9,522 nucleotides of DNA from Rhodospirillales bacterium (GTDB taxonomy: Bacteria > Pseudomonadota > Alphaproteobacteria > Acetobacterales > Acetobacteraceae). The position numbers and the translations under genes are program-made. The DNA is taken from positions 1 to 9,522 of the forward strand of contig CAHJXG010000355.1 in NCBI GenBank assembly GCA_903644035.1, written 5' to 3'. This document shows, in pieces, positions 6,178 through 9,522 of this stretch (within the stretch, counting starts at the first letter, position 1; every line of letters begins with the position of its first letter). A model generated the notes under the pieces. That model searched no databases. It saw nothing but the letters and a program-made list of their open reading frames with translations, and was not told the origin of the DNA.

Positions 6178-7653
6178 TTGAGTAGCGACACTGTCAACAC
6201 GTCTGGCCCAAATGGGGTCGAAGCCGGGCCGAGCCAAGCGGGTCCTGGCGCCGCCGAGACCCTGCGCAACGCCGAGGCCAACGCGCAATGGGGCGGACGC
6301 TTCGCCCGCGGCCCCTCCGTCATCATGCAGGACATCAACGCCTCCATCGGCTTCGACCGCCGGATGTGGCGGCAGGATATCAGCGGCAGCCTGGCGCACG
6401 CCGCCATGCTGGCCCGCGCCGGGGTGATCGCGCCGGGCGACGAGGCGGCGATCCGCGGCGGCCTCGATGCCATCGCGGCCGAGATCGAGGCCGGGCGCTT
6501 CCCGTTCGTGGAGGACCTCGAGGACATCCACATGAACATCGAGGCGCGGCTCACGGAGCGCATCGGCGAGGCCGGCAAGCGCCTGCACACCGGGCGCAGC
6601 CGCAACGACCAGGTGGCGACCGACTTCCGCCTCTGGGTGCGGGACGCGCTGGACGGGCTGGACCTGCAGGTGGCCGACGTGATGCGCGCGCTGGCCGACC
6701 GTGCGGCGACGTTCGCTGCCGACCCGATGCCGGGCTTCACCCACCTGCAGACGGCGCAGCCGGTGACGTTCGGGCATCATCTGCTGGCCTATGTCGAGAT
6801 GCTGGCCCGCGACCGCGGGCGCCTGCAGGACTGCCGCCGCCGGCTGAACGAGTGCCCGCTGGGTTCGGCGGCGCTGGCCGGCACCAGCTTCCCCATCGAC
6901 CGTGACCACACCGCGGCGGCGCTCGGCTTCGACCGGCCGACCGCCAACTCGCTCGACGCCGTGTCGGACCGCGATTTCGCGCTGGAGTTCCTGGGAGCGG
7001 CGGCGATCTGCGCCATGCACCTGTCGCGCCTCGCGGAGGAGCTGGTGATCTGGTGCAGCGCGCCGTTCGGCTTCGTGCGGCTGTCGGACGCCTTCACCAC
7101 CGGCAGCAGCATCATGCCGCAGAAGCGCAACCCGGACGCGGCGGAACTCACCCGCGCCAAGACCGGGCGCATCACCGGGGCGCTCGTGGCGCTGCTGACG
7201 GTGATGAAGGGCCTGCCGCTCGCCTACGCCAAGGACATGCAGGAGGACAAGGAGCCGGTGTTCGACGCCGCCGACGCGCTGGCGCTGTCGCTCGCGGCGA
7301 CCGGCGGCATGGTGCGGGACATGGCGCCGGACCTCGCGCGGATGCGGGCGATGGCCGGGTCGGGGTTCGCGACGGCGACGGATCTCGCGGACTGGCTGGT
7401 GCGGGTGCTGCGGCTGCCGTTCCGCACGGCGCACCACGTGACCGGGCGCGTGGTGGCGGCGGCGGAGGCGCGCGGCGTGGGGCTGGCGGACCTCGATCTC
7501 GCGGAGATGCAGGCCATCGAGCCCGGCATCACCGCGGCGGTGTTCGAGGTGCTGACGGTCGACGCCTCGGTCAGGAGCCGGACCAGCTTCGGCGGCACCG
7601 CGCCGGCGAACGTGGCGGCGCAGGCGGCGCGCTGGCAGGCGGCGCTGCGATGA
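6178..7653 (+). CDS. argH: Argininosuccinate lyase
   Basis: ArgH cleaves argininosuccinate to arginine and fumarate, the last step of arginine synthesis, as a cytoplasmic homotetramer. Family signatures are present: WGGRF at 38-42, HTGRSRNDQ at 137-145, THLQTAQP with the conserved His, and the flexible catalytic loop [10 protein letters not shown] at 309-318. The reading frame is open from TTG 6178 (491 residues) and ends in TGA 7651-7653. Typical ArgH starts only a few residues before WGGRF, so this protein has about 30 extra, low-complexity residues. TTG is the only ATG/GTG/TTG start between an in-frame stop at 6121 and WGGRF, and no Shine-Dalgarno sequence precedes it; a CTG at 6262 cannot be excluded. 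The enzyme identity is certain, the start is not. It is the first gene of a coupled operon: its stop overlaps the next ATG (ATGA). Confidence 0.96.
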   Translation: MSSDTVNTSGPNGVEAGPSQAGPGAAETLRNAEANAQWGGRFARGPSVIMQDINASIGFDRRMWRQDISGSLAHAAMLARAGVIAPGDEAAIRGGLDAIAAEIEAGRFPFVEDLEDIHMNIEARLTERIGEAGKRLHTGRSRNDQVATDFRLWVRDALDGLDLQVADVMRALADRAATFAADPMPGFTHLQTAQPVTFGHHLLAYVEMLARDRGRLQDCRRRLNECPLGSAALAGTSFPIDRDHTAAALGFDRPTANSLDAVSDRDFALEFLGAAAICAMHLSRLAEELVIWCSAPFGFVRLSDAFTTGSSIMPQKRNPDAAELTRAKTGRITGALVALLTVMKGLPLAYAKDMQEDKEPVFDAADALALSLAATGGMVRDMAPDLARMRAMAGSGFATATDLADWLVRVLRLPFRTAHHVTGRVVAAAEARGVGLADLDLAEMQAIEPGITAAVFEVLTVDASVRSRTSFGGTAPANVAAQAARWQAALR

Positions 7654-7769
7654 GGGCCGCGCTGTTGATCGCCCTCGTGCTGCTCGCGTCCTGCGGCAAG
7701 AAAGGCTCGCCCAACCCGCCCGGCCCGGCCAACGAGATCACCTATCCCCGCACCTACCCCTCCCGGTGA
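7650..7769 (+). CDS. lptM: Short LptM-like (YifL) lipoprotein
   Basis: This 39-residue gene has a complete lipoprotein signal: MRAA, hydrophobic 5-12, and lipobox LASC with the lipid-accepting Cys at 15. [12 protein letters not shown] follows, close to the CGxKGPL..P start of LptM/YifL lipoproteins, then a short tail rich in Pro and Tyr. In Escherichia coli LptM assists oxidative maturation of the LptDE lipopolysaccharide translocon; a similar outer-membrane role here is inferred from motif and position, and the tail is very short. The position between argH and lysA is typical for alphaproteobacteria. ATG overlaps the argH stop (ATGA), and its TGA lies directly before or within the lysA start, so translation is probably coupled. 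Small size makes function less sure than existence. Confidence 0.78.
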   Translation: MRAALLIALVLLASCGKKGSPNPPGPANEITYPRTYPSR

Positions 7770-7771
7770 CC

Positions 7772-9106
7772 ATGCCCCACCCCGCCGCCGTGCCGCACGA
7801 CCCCGACCCGACGTTCGGCGAGCTGATCGCCGCCCGGCCGCATCTGTCGATGCACGCCATGGACGGCCTGCTGATGGAGGGCGTGCCGCTCAACGCCGTG
7901 GCCGACGAGGTCGGCACGCCCGCCTGGGTGATCTCGGCCGGCAGCATCCGCGGGCGGCTCCGGGCGCTGCAAGCGGCGCTCGACGAGGCGGCGCTGCCGG
8001 CGCGGGTGCACTACGCGGTGAAGGCGAACGATCACCTGGCCGTGCTGCGCCTCATGGCGCTGGGTGGCGCCGGCGCCGACGTGGTGAGCGGCGGCGAGTT
8101 GCGGCGGGCGATGTTGGGTGGGATCGACGCCGGGCACATCGTGTTCTCCGGGGTGGGCAAGGCCGAGTGGGAGCTGCGGCTCGCGCTGGAGGCCGGGGTC
8201 GGCCAGGTCAACGTGGAGAGCGCGGAGGAGCTGGCCATGCTGTCCGGCATCGCGCACGCCATGGGCCGCATGGCCCGGGTCGCGCTGCGGATCAACCCGG
8301 ACGTGGACGCCGGCACCCACGCCAAGATCACGACGGGCCGGGCCGACAACAAGTTCGGCATCGCCTACGGCTCGGCCGCATCCCTCTACGCCCACGCCGC
8401 CGGGCTGCCCGGCATCGAGCCGGTCGGGTTGGCGCTGCACATCGGCAGCCAGATCCTGTCGATGGCGCCCTACCGCGCCGCCTACGCCCGCACGGCCGAC
8501 CTGGTGCGGGACCTGCGCGCCTCGGGACAATCCGTGCGCATGGTCGATTGCGGCGGGGGCCTGGGCATCGGCTACCGCGGCGAGCCGGTCGCCTCCCCGG
8601 CCGCCTTCGCCGGCGCGATCCGGGCGACGCTCGGCTCGATGGAGCTGGAGCTGGCGGTGGAGCCGGGTCGATGGCTGGTGGGGTCGGCCGGGCTGCTGCT
8701 CGCATCGAGCGTGCTGGTGAAATCGACCGGCGACCGGCGGTTCGTGGTGCTGGACGCCGCGATGAACGACCTGCTGCGGCCCGCGATGTACGACGCCTGG
8801 CACGGCATCGTGCCGGTGTCGGCCGTGGACGCGGCGCGGCCGGTGGCGCCCTGCGACATCGTGGGGCCGGTCTGCGAAAGCGGGGACACCTTCGCGCGAG
8901 GCCGCGCCCTGCCGCCTCTGGCACGCAACGCGCGCTTGGCGATCCTGGACGCGGGCGCATATGGTTCGGTGATGAGCTCCACCTACAACGCACGGCCGCT
9001 GGCCGCCGAGGTGCTGGTCGATGGCGATCGCTGGTCGGTCATCCGCGCGCGCCAGCCATTGGAGTCGCTGTGGGCCGGAGAGACCGTCCCGGGCTGGTTC
9101 GAGTGA
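7772..9106 (+). CDS. lysA: Diaminopimelate decarboxylase
   Basis: LysA is a PLP enzyme that decarboxylates meso-diaminopimelate to lysine, the final step of the pathway. It is a fold-type III decarboxylase with an alanine-racemase-like barrel followed by a beta domain. Visible sites: VHYAVKAND with PLP lysine K84, the HIGSQI segment, the Gly-rich phosphate loop DCGGGLGIGY, EPGRWLV, CESGDTF with catalytic C368 from the other subunit, and GAYGSVMSSTYN. The 444-residue length is slightly above the usual 415-430 because of an extended N-terminus before TPAWV. I use ATG 7772; GTG 7766, in frame and overlapping the lptM stop, would add two residues. Neither has a clear Shine-Dalgarno sequence, which suggests coupling to lptM translation. 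The stop overlaps the next gene's GTG (GTGA). Confidence 0.96.
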   Translation: MPHPAAVPHDPDPTFGELIAARPHLSMHAMDGLLMEGVPLNAVADEVGTPAWVISAGSIRGRLRALQAALDEAALPARVHYAVKANDHLAVLRLMALGGAGADVVSGGELRRAMLGGIDAGHIVFSGVGKAEWELRLALEAGVGQVNVESAEELAMLSGIAHAMGRMARVALRINPDVDAGTHAKITTGRADNKFGIAYGSAASLYAHAAGLPGIEPVGLALHIGSQILSMAPYRAAYARTADLVRDLRASGQSVRMVDCGGGLGIGYRGEPVASPAAFAGAIRATLGSMELELAVEPGRWLVGSAGLLLASSVLVKSTGDRRFVVLDAAMNDLLRPAMYDAWHGIVPVSAVDAARPVAPCDIVGPVCESGDTFARGRALPPLARNARLAILDAGAYGSVMSSTYNARPLAAEVLVDGDRWSVIRARQPLESLWAGETVPGWFE

Positions 9107-9522
9107 CGCCGCCCCCGGCATCGCCGGCCGACATGGCGCTGCGCCGGAAGCGCGGCGCGGCGCGGCTCGTCCTGTGGTTCGAGCGGTTCTGGCCGGCGGC
9201 GTGGCCGGCGCTCGGCGTGATGGGGGTCTATGCCTGCGCGGCGTTGCTGGACATCCCGGGGCTGCTGCCGCCCTGGCCGCGCGTCCTGCTGCTGACGGCC
9301 GTGCTGCTGCTGGCGGGCTGGCTGCTCTGGCGCCGGCTGCACCAGGTGCGAGTGCCGTCCATGGCGGAGGCGGACCGGCGGCTGGAACGCGCCTCCGGCC
9401 TGCGCCATCGCCCGCTGGCGGCCCTGACCGACCGGCCCACGGCGCCGTCGGAGGAGGCATCGGCTCTGTGGCAGGTCCATCTGGCCCGGCTGGGCGCGCA
9501 GGTGCGGCGTCTGCGCATCGGC
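9103..9522 (+). CDS. DUF4175/TIGR02302 family membrane protein (5' part only)
   Basis: The first 140 codons are visible and the gene runs off the window. The start is GTG 9103 in a GTGA overlap with the lysA stop; ATG 9133 is an alternative that removes ten Pro/Ala-rich residues. After a basic start come two membrane segments (about 31-50 and 58-79), then a cytoplasmic or periplasmic region with ADRRLERASGLRHRPLAAL, a segment I recall from TIGR02302 (DUF4175) proteins of alphaproteobacteria. Full-length members are large, about 800-850 residues, with a repetitive Gln/Pro-rich C-terminal part, and their function is not established. The location directly after lysA is usual for the family and supports the call. 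Confidence 0.82.
   Translation, partial: MTPPPASPADMALRRKRGAARLVLWFERFWPAAWPALGVMGVYACAALLDIPGLLPPWPRVLLLTAVLLLAGWLLWRRLHQVRVPSMAEADRRLERASGLRHRPLAALTDRPTAPSEEASALWQVHLARLGAQVRRLRIG

Noticed and set aside
6192..6197. TTGACA on the minus strand upstream of the TlpA-like gene, as a -35 box
   Set aside because: A -10 box at normal spacing would fall at CGCACC right before the start codon, which does not resemble one, and would leave no room for the ribosome site in the transcript.
6169..7437. Upstream extension of the TlpA-like gene to a start at 7437 (620 codons)
   Set aside because: The extra part is antisense to argH and low in complexity; the ATG at 6168 has a ribosome site and is followed directly by a signal peptide.
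7754..9460. 568-codon open frame on the minus strand, opposite lysA
   Set aside because: It is rich in Arg, Ala, Pro and Gly with no domain I recognise, and lies fully opposite lysA, whose catalytic motifs are intact. In DNA this GC-rich, long antisense frames arise by chance.

Overview
The window is GC-rich throughout, apart from one short AT-rich patch. Its gene content and order (tlpA-like gene divergent from argH, then a short LptM-like lipoprotein gene, lysA and a DUF4175/TIGR02302 gene) fit an alphaproteobacterium. Rhodospirillales and probably Acetobacteraceae is my inference from this order and the base composition; no 16S or marker phylogeny is available here. Coding density is very high, and start/stop overlaps are common. 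I see no tRNA, rRNA, CRISPR array, insertion sequence or phage gene.

Positions 1-2816, minus strand: the 3'-truncated end of a large membrane-bound c-di-GMP protein with two membrane segments, HAMP, two PAS-like segments, GGDEF and EAL. The EAL catalytic residues are present. The GGDEF motif reads GADEF and the inhibitory site reads RxxE, so the protein looks more like a phosphodiesterase than a cyclase.

Positions 2817-2980: a divergent intergenic region with a roughly 40-base AT-rich core. It holds a plausible promoter, a 7-bp inverted repeat and a 9-bp direct repeat at 22-bp spacing.

Positions 2981-4672, plus strand: a tight three-gene operon for exported proteins. It encodes a DUF3034 outer-membrane-type beta-barrel, a group 1 truncated haemoglobin with a Sec signal peptide, and a small cupredoxin with amicyanin-like copper-ligand spacing. 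Together with the divergent c-di-GMP sensor, this is the most interesting part of the window: a possible cell-envelope haem/copper module of unknown job.

Positions 4742-6168: a class B J-domain chaperone (CbpA-like, no zinc finger) on the plus strand. It runs tail-to-tail, with a 40-bp overlap, into a TlpA-like thioredoxin-fold protein on the minus strand.

Positions 6178-9522, plus strand: argH, an LptM-like lipoprotein gene, lysA, and the start of a DUF4175 membrane protein gene. Each junction is an overlap or a gap of 2 bases, so this is probably one translationally coupled operon that combines the last step of arginine synthesis, the last step of lysine synthesis and envelope functions.
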